DNA of 64,000 nucleotides. Source: Acidimicrobiales bacterium. Lineage in GTDB: Bacteria > Actinomycetota > Acidimicrobiia > Acidimicrobiales > JAHWLA01. Numbering within the stretch: the stretch's first letter is position 1; each line of letters opens with the position of its first letter. Positions 61,855 to 64,000 of this stretch are shown here, one piece after another. The position numbers were made by a program, and so were the translations under genes. The DNA is taken from positions 100,021-164,020 of the forward strand of contig DATLNE010000047.1 of the NCBI GenBank assembly GCA_035536915.1, read 5' to 3'. The notes under the pieces are model-generated. The model saw only the letters and a program-made list of their open reading frames with translations, was not told the DNA's origin and did no database searches.

Positions 61855-61868
61855 GTGATCGCGATCAC
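61855..61868. promoter_or_regulatory. CRP/FNR-type palindrome
   Basis: GTGATCGCGATCAC is a perfect palindrome with GTGA-N6-TCAC half-sites, as recognised by CRP/GlxR-type regulators in Actinomycetota. It lies 15 bases before the cupredoxin GTG in the region divergent from nrdJ. Confidence 0.55.
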
Positions 61869-61924
61869 ATGCTGCGAACCTTCGCGAACGCCCTCTGACC
61901 AGGGGTGACGCGCGGCCACCACCG

Positions 61925-62003
61925 TTGACATCCTCGTAATTACAGTGCTGTAATAGACACCGCATGTGGTAGCCGGTCCGTCGGCGTCCACTACATCTTG
62001 TGG
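61925..62003 (+). promoter_or_regulatory. nrdJ promoter with paired NrdR-like boxes
   Basis: TTGACA (61925-61930) and TGTAAT (61949-61954) form a strong promoter with an 18-base spacer. The perfect palindrome ATTACAGTGCTGTAAT (61939-61954) covers the -10. Downstream, ACCGCATGTGGT (61959-61970) and CCACTACATCTTGTGG (61988-62003) look like NrdR boxes, with centres 31 bases apart, three helical turns. NrdR should repress nrdJ through them. Confidence 0.7.
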
Positions 62004-62046
62004 TCAGCCCTACAGTCGGTAGGGACCCAGGGAGGGAACTCGTCGA

Positions 62047-64000
<1,954 letters not shown>

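Noticed and set aside
61840..62046. Cobalamin riboswitch upstream of nrdJ
   Set aside because: The region has no recognisable B12-box and is filled by promoter and NrdR-like boxes; it is also short for this riboswitch.

Overview
The window is GC-rich, densely packed bacterial chromosome with short intergenic gaps; no stretch longer than 300 bases lacks a gene. WhiB, SepH, a PimB-type mannosyltransferase, a DUF222/HNH protein, an F420-type luciferase-like enzyme, a class II (B12) ribonucleotide reductase, many GTG/TTG starts and many leaderless promoters point to Actinomycetota. Separate trpF and hisA genes argue against the Streptomyces/Mycobacterium lineages, which use bifunctional PriA; an Acidimicrobiia-like lineage is my inference. 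No insertion sequence, prophage or CRISPR array was seen.

Region 1 (1-13.0 kb) is an amino-acid block: hisD(partial)-hisC-hisB-hisH-hisA-hisF, a convergent secreted protein, a cysteine-synthase-like enzyme, an orphan GroES-like gene coupled to hisI, then trpE, ygfZ, a lipoprotein and trpC-trpF-trpB-trpA. Most neighbours overlap by a few bases. trpD lies 24 kb away at 36.8 kb and trpG is not in the window. TrpB carries Thr where the PLP-binding Lys should be.

Region 2 (13-24 kb) holds typA, a DEAD-box helicase, SURF1, a PAS-PAS-PAS-SpoIIE phosphatase with a nearby RsbW-like kinase, small enzymes, a Bcp peroxiredoxin, a DUF222-HNH protein and tRNA-Leu(CAA). Region 3 (24-35 kb) holds a metallo-hydrolase, an XRE regulator divergent from a fused HicB-HicA-like protein, a glycerol/ether-lipid-like cluster (FGGY kinase, small membrane protein, AGPS-like flavoprotein, GlpD, Ca2+ antiporter) and a peroxide-stress operon (PerR-like regulator under interleaved palindromes, rubrerythrin, Fe-S protein, DUF3501).

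Region 4 (35-46 kb) has WhiB, an acyl-CoA dehydrogenase, trpD, an exonuclease/GIY-YIG nuclease under a perfect LexA box, a DUF885 peptidase divergent from a zinc-ribbon protein, a NYN-domain protein, small secreted and Cys-rich proteins, and SepH with a histone-H1-like tail. Region 5 (46-54 kb) has queG, a pimB-type transferase, membrane proteins, SRPBCC, an ArsA-like ATPase, an eRF1-like protein, a ROK kinase and an LLM enzyme. Region 6 (54-64 kb) has a secreted metzincin with a lectin tail, an aminotransferase, TetR with its operator, PlsC, an ACT protein, glpK, a cupredoxin and nrdJ (truncated by the window end) behind a promoter with paired NrdR-like boxes.

Two sequence-wide patterns stand out. 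At least 21 genes have a TANNNT -10 hexamer 6-9 bases before the start codon (leaderless transcripts), which also fixes several starts. Long near-perfect hairpins sit between genes, two of them homologous and differing only at G-U wobble positions.
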